Assembly (NCBI GenBank): GCA_014871385.1
Contig: CM026424.1
Span: forward strand, 6,687,320 to 6,751,319
Reading direction: 5' to 3'
DNA from: Ceratodon purpureus
Taxonomy: Eukaryota; Streptophyta; Bryopsida; Pseudoditrichales; Ditrichaceae
Length of the DNA: 64,000 bases
A model generated the notes under the pieces. The model did not search any database, had not been told where the DNA came from, and saw nothing but the letters and a program-made list of their open reading frames with translations. This document shows positions 44,050 through 56,110 of this stretch, piece after piece (position 1 is the first letter of the stretch; each line of letters begins with the position of its first letter). Made by a program: the position numbers and the translations under genes.

Positions 44050-44241
44050 GATCCTGGCATTATCTCGGATGGAGCTCTGAAGCCTTGCAAGCTTTTTCGC
44101 AGCCGGTGAGTTCATTCAGAGACTCCCAATTTCACCAGTTCTAGGATTTCCGCATTAAACAGGAATGCTGTGTTTTCGGCTGAAATGCTTTCCAAATGCT
44201 GTTTACTAGTTTACAGACCTTGGTGAATTCTTTTCAGACTC

Positions 44242-44400
44242 CACTAGTGGAAAACAGGTCCAGAAACACCAGACATTACACCGAAAAATTGGCTAAAACG
44301 AGCTCACTGCCCTTGGTGTTCACCAGAAATCTCATGGTGTAGTTGGTCACCTGACACTACTAAATTCGCATCCCAAGAATGCGAAGGCAGATTCAAGGGT
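44242..44400 (+). repeat. CACTA left terminus with subterminal ACACC repeats
   Basis: After the terminal CACTAGTGGAAAA the sequence contains ACACCA (about 44266), ACACC (about 44278), TTGGTGTTCACCA (about 44319) and TGGTGTA (about 44335). In En/Spm, short subterminal motifs are the binding sites of the TNPA protein; these could be the equivalents here (inference). Confidence 0.7.
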
Positions 44401-45228
44401 GGTCCCAGTTCGAGGCCATATTTGCTCTCTGTCCCACGTGTGTCACGCGGCGGGGTGAATCGAAATCGAGACCTGGAGGCAAGTGAAAGTAAACGCAGTT
44501 ATTTTTAATCGGTGATTGTGGCGGATGAGGATGTCAGGTTCTGTCCAGCGGAGTTTACCGTGTCCGGGTGAAATGGCCCGAACCTAACTTACTAGAGTGA
44601 GAAATGGAAATCCGAAGACCGGATTGAGGTTGTGTTCTCTTATCCGGTTTAGGGTAGTATCCGGGTTGTTCGAATATGGTTGATATCCATGTCCGTACTT
44701 TTCCATACCCGGTTGTACGCAATTCATGTCGGATTTCACATTGTCCTCAATCGGCGATGGGGTATATATTTGATACCCCTTATATACCCGAATATCGTAT
44801 ACCCTGGATGGTTTAGGGTTTAGGGACTATATACTACTGTTGATGTCCGGGAACAATGGATACCCGGTTCCCTGCCCCGTACGTGTCCGGGTTTGGTATA
44901 TATGCCAGAATCCTGCAGTGCTTGGATACGAATGGATTCATGATGGGTTCAGAACGGATGTTTTCTGAATGTAATGTGAGGTACTACAGCATTCCTATTG
45001 AAGCCGGGAAATTACAGAGCATGTTAATCAGGACATTGAATTCCATACGCAGACAGATCGCTGAGCAGTTTCTGTATTACATGAAATGGCGATGTACACA
45101 AGGACTGTGGAACAGCATGCTATTCCTAAAGGGATATTTAGTACATTGAACAATCTTGAGAAATGGGAGTGCCAGAACTAAATTGAACATCACCTCCGAG
45201 CCACCGTTACCCGTGAGCCAGACTTAGA
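44401..45228. other. Left non-coding part of the CACTA element
   Basis: No domain is seen; the frame at 44856-45149 is unsupported. Repeated CCGGGT/ACCCGG words (for example TACCCGGTT, GTCCGGGT) are scattered from about 44560 to 44900. Confidence 0.5.
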
Positions 45229-48200
45229 CTAAGTTTTGCAAGATGGTATCTTGCTTTTTTTCCACAAAAGCTTCGTATGCCATTTCACATACACAGTGGA
45301 ACCTGAACTCTTCACGAGGGCATGATCCAATAAGGTGAAGGGCTGTCGTTCTTCCACGAAGAGTAGTGGAAGGTTGGGACGAATAATCTTGTGCACCTGC
45401 ACCATCTGTTCCCCCTCCTTACACATCGATCCATACCTCTGGCTTGGCGATTTCCAACTGCCTCCTGTTTTCCCCTCTGCAACGACCATGTCACCACAAT
45501 CTGGATGGAGAATAAAGCATAAGCTATTTGCAGCTATCGCATCAGAAGTGCAACGGGGGAGGAGAACCAGGCCGGTTTTGAGACGCGGTTGTCGAGCAAT
45601 TCGATCCTGCTCTTCGCAGTTGCTCATACCCCTTGTTGTCACGTGACCTTCAGGTGAACCGCTGTCGGCGATCGCTGTAGGATTGACAGATAGGCTTGGT
45701 GAAGTTAACTCACGAGAGGGGACGCCGGTGTTGGAATTGGGCGTTAATTCCGAGCTTGGTCGTGGTGACTGTGAAGCGGTCCCGATCGAGCCTGAGACTT
45801 CGGTTGATACTGCAGCGCCAATTGGCATACTGTTACGGAAATTTTGAAGTAGGGTATTCGGAGTAACAGGCATCGTGTCTGCGCTCGCCCACGACGGAGC
45901 GCCGCCTCTAGCAGCAGGGACGTCGGCTTTGTCGGCAATGAAGGGGCTTCGGTGAGAACCCAGATCCTGGCCCTGATTTGACATTGGCAAAATGCGATCA
46001 TGGGGATGGTTGATATGACCTACCACATGAGGCAGCATGTGGGAACCAGGCTCTGTTGTGATGGTCTCCCCCGGAATGACGTCGGAACTCGGGGTCTCTT
46101 TCAATGTAGTCGCAGCGGACCTTGGAGGTGGAGCTGGATTAATGAGTCTCAAGAGCAACTCCTTCACCTCTCTCAGTTGTTCATTGCTGCTACTTAAGTC
46201 AGTAGCCATTCGCTGGACAGTAGACTCCAGAGCATTAATCCGAGTTACTTCCCTCGTTGCATATGGTGGCGTGCATGAGCGCTGCAAAAGGAGACACTTA
46301 TCACTATTACATCGCAAATATTTCATGGATACATGTAAAGTAGACTTAACAGAATTGCAAGCACCTATTCGTTCTTGTGCAAAGGAGTATTGGGGGACAT
46401 GGTACAGACCTGTGGAAAGTTCGGCGTGTTCTCTGATAAATGCGGGCCTTGTGTTGAAGCACATGTTGTGACATGGTTGTGGCCAGTTGTTGGGGTGCTG
46501 TGAATGTCTGTACTTGGGGTAGAGGTAGAGTCAGTGTTGAAGGAGAGATGTCCACGCATTGGTGTCGTGGAGTCTGGATTTGAAGTGTTATTCATCTCCT
46601 GATGAGATATTAACAGGGGCATTGCTTAGGGTCAAGTGTGCTAACTCAGATAAGTGAAAGAAATGTCCATTCTGGAGGGGAGGGGGAAGGCAAATTACCT
46701 GAGTGGGATGCAAACCGAATGCAGGCTCCTCTGTAGACTCGGTACAGTGCTCCATCCTGGCCGCCTTCTGTTTCCCTTTTCGCAGATCGGTCATGTGCAA
46801 TGACTCTTCCCTCCCTACAGCACTCACCCAGTGTTTTCTCCATTCCGTGAAAGCTTCCTCTGGGCATCGATCGTGTTTTAAACCACTAGTCTTAATGAAG
46901 TATTTTTTCCAAATTTTTCTATCGTTTTTCAGGGAATTTTTAAGGAATTTTGCTAAGTACTTGATATCTAAAGGGTTTGTGTAAGTGAATTTCTGTGAGA
47001 GTTTCTCAGCGATACATTCGACTTGGGACATCCAATATTCATGTTTGGATTTATACGACCTTATTTTATAATTCAGTGTTTGCCTTGCACAAAGACGGGC
47101 CGCACGGTGCCAGGGGCTTTTTAAGCCAAGGACGGTACCTGAATCAGAGACGGGAATCTGAATGACTGGCTCCCGGTTTTGCGCATGTGCCTGAGCCATC
47201 TCCTTCAGATATGGACGCTGAAACTCTCTTGACGCTGCTCGCTTCCTGTTCTGCTCTGTCCGATCCTCTCCAGAATTCGGAATCATGGGTGCAGGTGGTG
47301 TCGGGCACAAATCCTCCGAGGCATTGTTCATGGGAGTTCTTCGCTCAGCAAGCAAAGGAGGAGGTGCGATGGTGATTCCCCTGCGCGGTTCCTGTCGTAC
47401 ATGCAACGGCGTCGGTCTTGGATTCTGAGTCCATGGCCCCTGAGCCGGGACTGTACCAAAGTGAGTCGGAAATGTAGCAGGAGCAGCTGCATGGCTTGCC
47501 CCGCCCATTGACGTGACAGTGCCGCGACTCAGGACATACGGAGTAGCCGTCGACGTTCTCTGGTTAGGTCTGTACTGCTGTACACACAGTTTTATCCAAA
47601 GAAATCTTCAGTATGAGTTAGACATTCGCATTTTATTCTTCAATGGTCCCGGTCATTGCGACCACAGAGTGTCGTAATGGTTTATACACATGCATGATAT
47701 ATACAACTTCATTCAGCTAAGGAATAACCAAATATGTCAATGGATTCATGCACGCTGATACTAGAATAATTGAATGACCACTTAACGATCATGAGAAGCC
47801 TTTGATTACTACTTCGAGTATACTTACAGCACACGTCGGTTACATCGTGCTTACATTTAGTGATTCAATATTAGGTCAAGAACATGGACATCGACTCAAA
47901 TTATAACGCTAACCGTTGCGGCATGGATACTGATCTCATAGTAAAGGACAGTAATCTCTCAATAATTAGTGCTGCAATGAGAGAATGCTACGACGACTGT
48001 GGAAGAGAGTAAATGTTGTTAGATCAAGCAAACGAGGGGAAAATAACGTACCATATCCAGTGGTTGTGATTCCAGAAAATGCCCATCGACGACTGGTCCA
48101 TCTGACATGCGGGCAGGGAAAGCCATGGAGCGTAATTCGACAATATGCGGAGCAGTACACGCACCTTCTTCCTCGAGATCTTCTGTGGGGGAGCAGCTAC

Positions 48201-48276
48201 CAGTGGAAGACTCCGGTGACAAACTTGGATCGAAGCATGGGGATTCTGGGGAATGCACCGCCGCAAGACTACCCAT
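45229..48276 (-). CDS. CACTA second protein, TNP1/TNPA-like, 4 exons
   Basis: Minus-strand exons 48276-48052, 47577-46699, 46598-46410 and 46281-45229, all joined in phase 0 with GT..AG introns, giving 781 residues. The start is ATG 48276. Exon 2 has a basic, aromatic region (YKIRSYKSKHEYW, IWKKYFIKTSG, AFTEWRKHW) that may bind DNA. Exon 4 opens with a coiled coil (INALESTVQRMATDLSSSN, EVKELLLRL), then a Ser/Pro-rich linker. It ends with VAEGK, KEGEQMVQVHKIIRPN and TLLDHALVKSSGSTVYVKW, resembling the C-terminal domain of plant TNP1/En-Spm-type proteins. In En/Spm the second protein binds subterminal repeats and assists TNP2. The family assignment is moderate: I recognise the pattern but ran no search. 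It is divergent from the 48714 frame, 437 bp away. Confidence 0.65.
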
Positions 48277-48713
48277 TAGGGTTAACAAGCCGCAGATCTA
48301 GGTACCTGTTCAAGTTAGAATGTGCGATGAATTAGATACTGCAAAGTGGTTAGTAATGCGGCAAAAAGTGGACAGAATTCTAATCTAGATAAGCTGTGTG
48401 GCCTCTTCACGTAGGATACAACGGATTGTGCACTATTTTCAGAACGTTTCAGCTGAGCTCCGATGACTGTAAGGGTTGTCGACAAGATCGTGGAGCGCCG
48501 CCCATTGCAGGAGAGTGCTTATTATGAAGAAAGGGTTCCCTGGATAGCCAGGTGTAGTGCGTTGGATTCGGGAACAGGTGTGCTCTAAATCGTTGATGAC
48601 TGGGAACGTCGTAAGAAGAAACACTTTTAAGTCCACTCGGGGGTCATCAATATCCATGTTTGTAGATCGCCGTGAACCTCTATGTGATCCGGTCTTGTTC
48701 GCTGTAAACTTCG

Positions 48714-49547
48714 ATGGAGTGTAATATGAGTCCAACCACGTCTGTGCGTTTGGGATTCAGCAGAGTCAATTCCGATGGTAAGGTTGTCTCGGTATGGAAC
48801 TTCGATGATTTTGATGCGGTCTTTAAGTCTGTAGAGTCTGAGGAGTATTCCGTTTCTGCGGATAATGCAGTCACTCCAAGCGATGGTTTGGTACCAGATA
48901 GTCTGGCTCCTCTCCCTTTCATAACTCCTAGGAATCTAGCAGAAGAGTTGGCACTCGAGGAGGATACTCCCGTAGTAGAGACGGGCGTCGCTAGAGAAAT
49001 AACTGTTCCGCTTACAGAGCCTGTTGTACAGAATGACGGATCGAAGGTCAATGTGTTCTCTGAGACAGAAGATGAGGAGTCCAGTTTGTTGCAGTCCAGG
49101 GATGACACACTTTCCGAGAGGATGCAAGACGTCTTGCAGCATTTGACGTTTCTGCGACATATTCCGCTCCAACCTAGGTTGCAAGGACTTTGCAGTACAG
49201 CTATTTTGGATGGGAGCATGATGTTGCATTCTGGGCACAGAAGTGGGGACGTCCATGAACTCTACGCTGACATGCCTCATTTGGAGGAGGACAACACTCT
49301 TGAATCGCCATATCCAATGGTGCCGTCTCTGGAAATTGCGACAGACTTCTTCAGCGACTATGGATCTGTGTCAAGCAACGTCTGGATCGAAAACGGAGGC
49401 GGTGGTATCCAAACTAACGGGACGCACATCATACTGTTTAGCAACCTCTTGTTACTGCATCTCCTGATCTCTGAATTCAAAGCAACGCCGGAAACACACT
49501 ATCTTCTCCTCAAGCGGATGCTTCAATGCTACTTTGAACGCTACTGA
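48714..49547 (+). CDS. Hypothetical acidic protein within the CACTA element
   Basis: An uninterrupted 277-codon frame, MECNMSPTT to CYFERY. The product is acidic and Ser/Glu/Val-rich up to about residue 215, then more hydrophobic near the end (IILFSNLLLLHLL). I do not recognise a family. It lies head to head with the TNP1-like gene and 385 bp before the start of TNP2 on the same strand. It may be a separate gene, a 5' exon of a longer TNP2 transcript, or a first exon spliced inside the frame; the last ~50 codons look less like coding sequence. Frames open on the opposite strand are shorter. Confidence 0.45.
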   Translation: MECNMSPTTSVRLGFSRVNSDGKVVSVWNFDDFDAVFKSVESEEYSVSADNAVTPSDGLVPDSLAPLPFITPRNLAEELALEEDTPVVETGVAREITVPLTEPVVQNDGSKVNVFSETEDEESSLLQSRDDTLSERMQDVLQHLTFLRHIPLQPRLQGLCSTAILDGSMMLHSGHRSGDVHELYADMPHLEEDNTLESPYPMVPSLEIATDFFSDYGSVSSNVWIENGGGGIQTNGTHIILFSNLLLLHLLISEFKATPETHYLLLKRMLQCYFERY

Positions 49548-49931
49548 AGCAATTCAGGGAAAATTAGTGCTAAAGAGGTAGCACGTAGTGGAGCGTCCTC
49601 GTCAAGTCCAAAGATTGTTATCAGCTATCCAGAGCTATGGTTGACTAAATCGCAGCTGCATTCACGCCTAGCGCGAAATAGCACTGTTGTAACGACTGCG
49701 GAGTCTCATCTTCGCGTCATTGATAAATAAAATGTAATCTTCAGTTAACGGAATTTTGTCGGATGCAAACTAGACAATATTATTCATCCAAAGTAACAGT
49801 GATTCTGCAACGGTCCACTCATCCTCTTTGCAGACGGTGTGTATCCTGTGCAACATGAAACGATTAATCTCTTTTTGAGTGTCGCTCCTCTCCGTCGTCT
49901 GGAGTTCCTGCTCTTGACCCGGGTGTGCACC

Positions 49932-52900
49932 ATGGCGAATGCGGAAGGATGGTCTCTACTTGATAAAAGACGTCAGGATGCTCGCGACGAGAAGCTGAGA
50001 TTTCGTGAGGAATTGCGAGCTGATAGAACCCGCGCAGTGAAGCGCAGTTGCCCGTGCAATATCTGCCTAGGGGAAATAAGGTCTCTGCGGTACAAAGCAG
50101 TGGTGTGTGAACACCTAAAAAGATACGGCCGACACCCATTCTATCGAGGAAGTACAGAGGTATGGTTTATCATTTCCATTGTCCAGTATCTCAATCATCA
50201 GAATTCGGTATGTCCAGGACTATATTATTTAGGGGCGGGCGTCGCTCTGTTACTTTGCATCAATTCTACCCACAGTGTATGAACTGACCGTTTCGGAGTG
50301 TGAGTTTTAGGGGTTCGATGCGGACGACTCTGACATGGAATGGGACGAGGACATCAGGACCCAATTTGGGTTGAGGGGCGGAGTGGTCCATGGCGCTGGG
50401 CATGGCGAGGTTGACCGTGGCATGGACATGGAGGGGATGGTACAGCATGTCTTTCATGTCTATGACGGATTACAGGGCCGTCTAGGTAACGAATACAACG
50501 CAGCCGGGGCAGATGTGGGTGGTAATGGAGACGGAGGGGGAGTAGAAGGTGCAAGCGACGAGATCCCTGTCGAGGCTGCAGCAGAATATCAGCCTGCACC
50601 ATGTGTCGAACCACGTCGGAGAGAGACGGAGGACACACCGCGATCACCTCCTGAACAAGTAGCTGTCGAAGAGGATATGGCGGACGATGATATCCCGGCC
50701 ATGGAGCAAGAGCCCCCAACGCCTGATCAACTGCTGGAAGAGAGCGCAAGTACTCCGTTGTTTCCTGGATCTGGCCTGACGCAGCTAGGAGGGACTCTTC
50801 TCATGCTCAATTGTTTGAGGACACACGGAGCTTCGGACATGCTCGTGAATGAAGTGTTTTCCATACTCAGCAAGAGTATGTTACCCAAGGTAAATTCACT
50901 ACCAACGAACGAATACCATGCTTCAAAAATCCTTAAGCAGTTGGGTTTGGCCTATGAGACAATTCACTGTTGTCCGGGTCCGTCCACATGTATCTTATTC
51001 AGAGGCGAAGAGTATAAAGATTTGACTCAATGTCCCCGGTGTCAAGCTCAGCGTTACAAACAGGTCGGAAAATCTAGGGTTCCTGTTAAGGTCTTGCGAC
51101 ATTTTCCTCTTATACCACAGTTACAAAGAATGTATAGTACACCACTGCAGGCGTCTTTCATGACATGGCATTCTAGACATGAGAGTGAAGATGGTGTCAT
51201 GCGAGGTGCGATGGATTCGTATCAATGGAAGTTTGTAAATTGGAAATGGAACGCTGAATTTGCCTTTGAACCTAGAAATTTAAGATTAGGATTGGCAACA
51301 GATGGTGTTAATCCTTTCTCGATCAAAAGGTCCACTTGGAGCACATGGCCTGTTCTGATTATGAACTACAACTTGCCTCCGTGGATGACTACGAAAAAGC
51401 ATTTCATTATGTTGTCTCTCATAATACCTGGGAAAAAATCTGTCACTGGTGAAAACTTTGATGTTTATCTACAGCCCTTGTTAGAAGAGCTACAGATTCT
51501 TTGGAGAGAAGGAGTGCCTACGGAAGATGCTGCAAGGTTCCAGGGGAGTCCAAGATTCAACATGAAGGCAATATTACTGTGGACTATACATGATTTTCCA
51601 GCATATGGAATTGTTGCCGGGTGTGTCACTAAGGGGTACCGTGGATGTCCAGTATGTGGCATGAATACAATCTCCAGGCGTTCGTTGTCTCTTCATAAAA
51701 ATGTTTACGATAACCAACATCGGAGGTTCCTGCCTTGTAACCATCCGTGGCGAGAGCCCCGAGTCGAGTATGGTGGTGTTGGAGAGAACAGAGAAGCTCC
51801 CCTGAAGGCCACAGCTTCGGATATCTTGAGATGGGGTGGACTGCGGGAGAGTTGGTTATCACTACATTCAGCTCCAGCGAACTCTGATCCAGCTCGCCAA
51901 TTCGGGATTAAACGGATATCAGCTCTTTTCGAACTAGAGTACTGGAAGGTAACCCCCGTTTCAGTCATTATCTTCTCTCATTGACTTGGAATTTGGTGTT
52001 GGTTCAGTAATTTAATTTGCCATGCCCATTACAGTTTCTCGTTCTTGTGGTTCCTTACGAAGTGAGTGGACATGTGATATTGGTTCCTTTTTTTTAAATT
52101 GGTTTTGCAAAATGTCGAGGGGCTGAAATTTAGTTTAGATCACTACCGATTGAGTGTGATACCCGAAGTTTGACAGTATGCTTTGAAAAACTGAACAGAA
52201 ATCTCGATGTTCATGTCGACCATATAGTTGCCTCTGTTAACTTACTAAGTTAGAAAACGGGGAGCAGTTCGGTAACGATTCATGGTGTACAGCGTGAAAT
52301 ACTGAGAGAGGAGTGCAGTTATGTGGAGTGGTAGTTGACCCCTGATCTAAACATCAGTTTCATTTACCGTATCTCAGAGTCTTCCGTAGTGTCATTTTTG
52401 TGGTTTTATTGTAGATGGCGAGAATTCTGGTGCGGAGTCACGTTTCTACAGGTGATAAGTGAAATTCAGGACTTTCATTCATTATCGTTTTCTAACGTGA
52501 GTATTTCTAAGTCTTCGGAAGTGTTTTCCAAACCACATGACAAACTCCATGTGATAATCGGAGCACGTGTAGAATTTCAGTCCATGTATTGAATACCATC
52601 ATTCTAGCTGGAAACAGTCGAATTCTCTGTGGCACCTACCAGTGGACGGTATAGACTGCTTGAACATGTAAATGCCTAACGCTGTTCTTAGCTTTCTCAT
52701 ATGTGCCTTTCCCTGCGAAGCTAATCCGTTCTGCTCGTACCATTGAACTAACACGATACGAAACGATGCATGTTATCTCTCTACAAGCACTATTAAGCCA
52801 CTGTGCTGAGTTCTCTGCGGTTTGTAGACAGTCGTTGCTTACATTCTCCATCTATTACGTGTCAGTCTTGATGGTCGTCTAACTTGTAACTGATTCTATT

Positions 52901-54791
52901 GATGCAGGATTTGCCAATCAGAAATACGCTCGATGTCATGCACATCGAGCGTAACGTTTCAGACAACATCATCAAGCACCTATTCGGTGAGAAAGACACC
53001 TTGGAGACGCGGAGGGATATGGAACATGCAGATGTGATGCATAGTCTCCACCTGCGTGTCGGGGCCTCTGGAAATTACATCAAGCCCAAAGCCCCATATG
53101 TTTTCACCGAATCAGAGAAGCGATCATTTCTCAACCTCGTGACTTCTACACAGGTACCTAGCGGCTACAGCAGTACACTGACAAAACACATGGGTGAAAA
53201 ACGTCTCAATGGCCTGAAAAGCCATGACCATCACGTTTTATTGCAGCAAATTCTACCCGCAGCAGTCCGAAATCTGCTTTCACGTGGAGTTCGTGAGACC
53301 ATAATCAGGTTGGGTAATCTCTTCCAACGCATCTGTTCTAAAGTCATCCGTATCTCAGACATAGAGCCCCTTCGCACAGCAGCTGCAGAGGTATTGTGTT
53401 TGCTTGAAATTAATTTCCCTCCTGGATTTTTTGACATAATGACGCATTTAGTAATTCATCTCGTAGATGAAATAGAGATGTGTGGCCCGGTGCATGCTAG
53501 ATGGTGCTATTCTGTGGAGAGATATTTAGGAGTCTTAACCAAGTATGTCCGTGACAAGTCCAAGCCCGAAGCGGGTATGGCCACTGGTTACATGATAGAT
53601 GAGAGTTTGGGATTCTGTACCGAGTATTTTTCACTCTATGAGCATACTAAAAGCAGGGTATGGGACCCTGAAGAGGAATTGAAGGACTCTGGCGAATGTT
53701 TACTTGGGCGACCCAAGCCTAAGCGGTTGTCCAGGACTGAACTTCATTTCATTCACGATTACGTGATTAAGCACTCTGTTCACACAGAGGAGCTACTGAG
53801 GTACGATTCTCTTTATCAGAGACTGCCTCGATGTTTAACGCTCATGTGAACTATGTCTCATATTGCGTTGCTTGCATGATTTCCCTGTATGTACGTTCAT
53901 CTTCATCTGTTGAGTGTGGATATGCGCAGTGAATGGACCGAGCAGAAACGCGCTTTCAAGCTTCGTAGAACCGCATTTGCAAACAACAGCAGGAACCGAG
54001 GGCGCCATCCAGTACATTACCCCGTTGAATTGGCTACCCCTTTCCCGAAATTTGATGCATGGCTCAATATACACGTACGAAAACTGAAAGAGGAAGGCTT
54101 CCCCGTTTCACAAGAGCTGGATTCGCTGCATTGTCCGCCATCAGACTATGCACATTGCTTCGGGGCAATGTGGGCATTCGGATGCAGGTACTCATGTAAC
54201 AACGAGAACGGTCCCAATTCTGTAGCGTTTGACTCTGGTATCGCCTCCATTCCACCCAGCCAGACCTCAACGCAGATAGATGTAGGAATCCTCAAAAACA
54301 TCCTTCTAATAGCTTACCTTGATCTGAGTTGCGTTGTCATGGAAGTGTCGTGGATTAAGACAATTAATCAAGGCCGTCGAGTGGTGAAGAGAGACAACTA
54401 TGGCTTTTGGACAGTCCAATACGGAACCAGAGAACGCAGGGAGAAAGACAATCCGTATGTTTACCCTTCTACGGTTTCCCAAGTTTTTTTCATGCCTGAT
54501 GGACAAGATCCATCATGGAAAGTAGTGCTGCGTCATGACCCACGCAGCAAGAGAATAATCGGGGATAGGGAAGTGTCTGTCTTTGGTGCATCTGGGTCGT
54601 CGAGGTCTGTTCTTAGCACAATCTCCGGAAGGACTCAAGATCCGTCTACCTCAAACACTGCAGCACCTGGTGAAGAAGTTCCAGTGGAGCAAATCAATGC
54701 TGTTCACCGATGTGAGGAGCAACCCGATGACGAGGGTCACCTCGATGACACCCAATTCGAGGACGCCATGGAAGTACAATATGTCGAATAA
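49932..54791 (+). CDS. CACTA TNP2-type transposase, 4 exons
   Basis: Exons 49932-50159, 50311-51948, 52908-53800 and 53930-54791, with GT..AG introns and phases joining to one 1206-residue frame. Exon 2 holds the Transposase_21 core: CPRC, RNLRLGLATDGVNPF, NLPPWM, LIPGKKS, DVYLQPLLEEL, LLWTIHDFPAYG, GCPVC, HRRFLP. Exon 3 begins LDVMHIERNVSDNI and carries a DUF4218-type region (HLVIHLVDEIEMCGPVHARW, RYLGVLTKYVR). Exon 4 has a DUF4216-type region (WIKTINQGRRVV, YGFWTVQYGT) and an acidic tail. This protein cuts and joins the element ends; aspartates in ATDG and IHDFPAYG are candidates for catalysis. The start ATG 49932 has a CACCATGGC context; the frame is open 93 bases further upstream. No stop or frameshift is seen. 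Confidence 0.88.
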
Positions 54792-56110
54792 CAAGTAATT
54801 CAGAGAAAGAAGCATTTCATTACATGCTTACATCCAGGTCTGCAATTCAGTAATCTCTGCCTAACTCATCGTAAGTACCGTTGGACTGAGAGGTTAGCCA
54901 TTGAGCTCATGATGAATTATTTTTGATATTACATTGATGGTCTGAACGTTATTTCCGACTTCGTAATCTAATTGTTACAATTTACTCTGTACATAGGTTG
55001 AATTAGTTAGTTACGTCGAGTCACCAACGGTGAAGAGATTCACCCCTGCATATTTCTCTTACAATAATGCCCTTCTCTCTACCCCATTTGAGAACTCAAC
55101 TGGGCTCATGAACTCAGAGACACAATTGTTCCCGTACCTAGGCACGTCATTTTGCTGTTAGTGTAGATTACAAATACTCTCTTTCATGACATGGTATTCT
55201 TCATAAGTAGGGATCACTCACTCCATTCTCTTCAGACAATTGGCTCGGTTCATACTTCTCTGCACCGCGGTTCCACAGAGCGAGTGAGTACCATGCTGAC
55301 CCAGGAGCATGACACCCCGAAGGTACAGTCGCTTGTTCCTATCCGGTGCTTCATCGCTATTTCATGTAAACAGTAGACACAAGTATTTCAATTGATTACA
55401 TTGTTTTTTGTGCCTTGATTCAGTAGTTACATTCCGTTTAGCACTACGTGGTTAACTGTCTTCATTGCCGTGCTGAATTTAGTGATATCACTGAGTTCGA
55501 AATGGACCCGTTAATTTACATAATGTAGTCTGATTCTGGTCGCTTCGATTACGTTAGTCCTGCTCTTTTCCTTAGATATAATTTTGATTACCTATACTAG
55601 AATTCCAGAATTTTTTCTTCCACTTAGTGATTTCTCTTTTTTCAAATTAGTGACATGAGACGACACTGGTTAGTTTTTCAGGTTACTAAGTTACTTTTGT
55701 ACACCTCACATGCACTCGAGTGACAAATCGCAGCACGTCAAATCATCTTGACCACTGCAGAAATTTCGACAACCTCAACATGACAACCTCCTCGATGCAT
55801 CGTGATGGTGATCAATACTGATCGCAAAAGTGGGCAAGACATGATGGATATGGCCGGCCATGCAGATTGTGGGTAGATTGCGCGCCCCCACTCCAGCACT
55901 ACAGCATTGAAATCCATCACTCCCCACTTGCTCTACCATGATCTTTCAGGATCACCATCCACTGATGTTCTCTGGTATGTTCTCCTGCACTCCCATTTCC
56001 ACATTTCACTCTCTCCCCATTGTCTCTCCGCACACTCTTTTGCAATCCCGGCACACCAGTTCTCTCACGCCATTCTGCTCTGAGTCCGATCGTCCTCGTT
56101 GTTTGCAGCC
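54792..56110. other. CACTA interior between TNP2 and the accessory gene
   Basis: About 1.3 kb without a supported gene. The short frames at 55191-55376 and 55738-55920 have no domain. The last part (55930-56110), pyrimidine-rich and full of CTC and TTCT words, probably contains the promoter of the gene at 56111. Confidence 0.5.

Larger units (their letters stand above)
43371..44241 (-). repeat. Lectin-block flank R3, part before the CACTA insertion
   Basis: Matches 17498-18290 and 27926-28750 (GGCATGGCGTGTTCATGATT, CATTTGAACATGTGTGGGA, TGAAATGCTTTCCAAATGCTGTT). It stops at the CACTA element and resumes at 58558. A short retroposon sits at 43971-44049. No gene apart from the lectin promoter. 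Confidence 0.75.
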
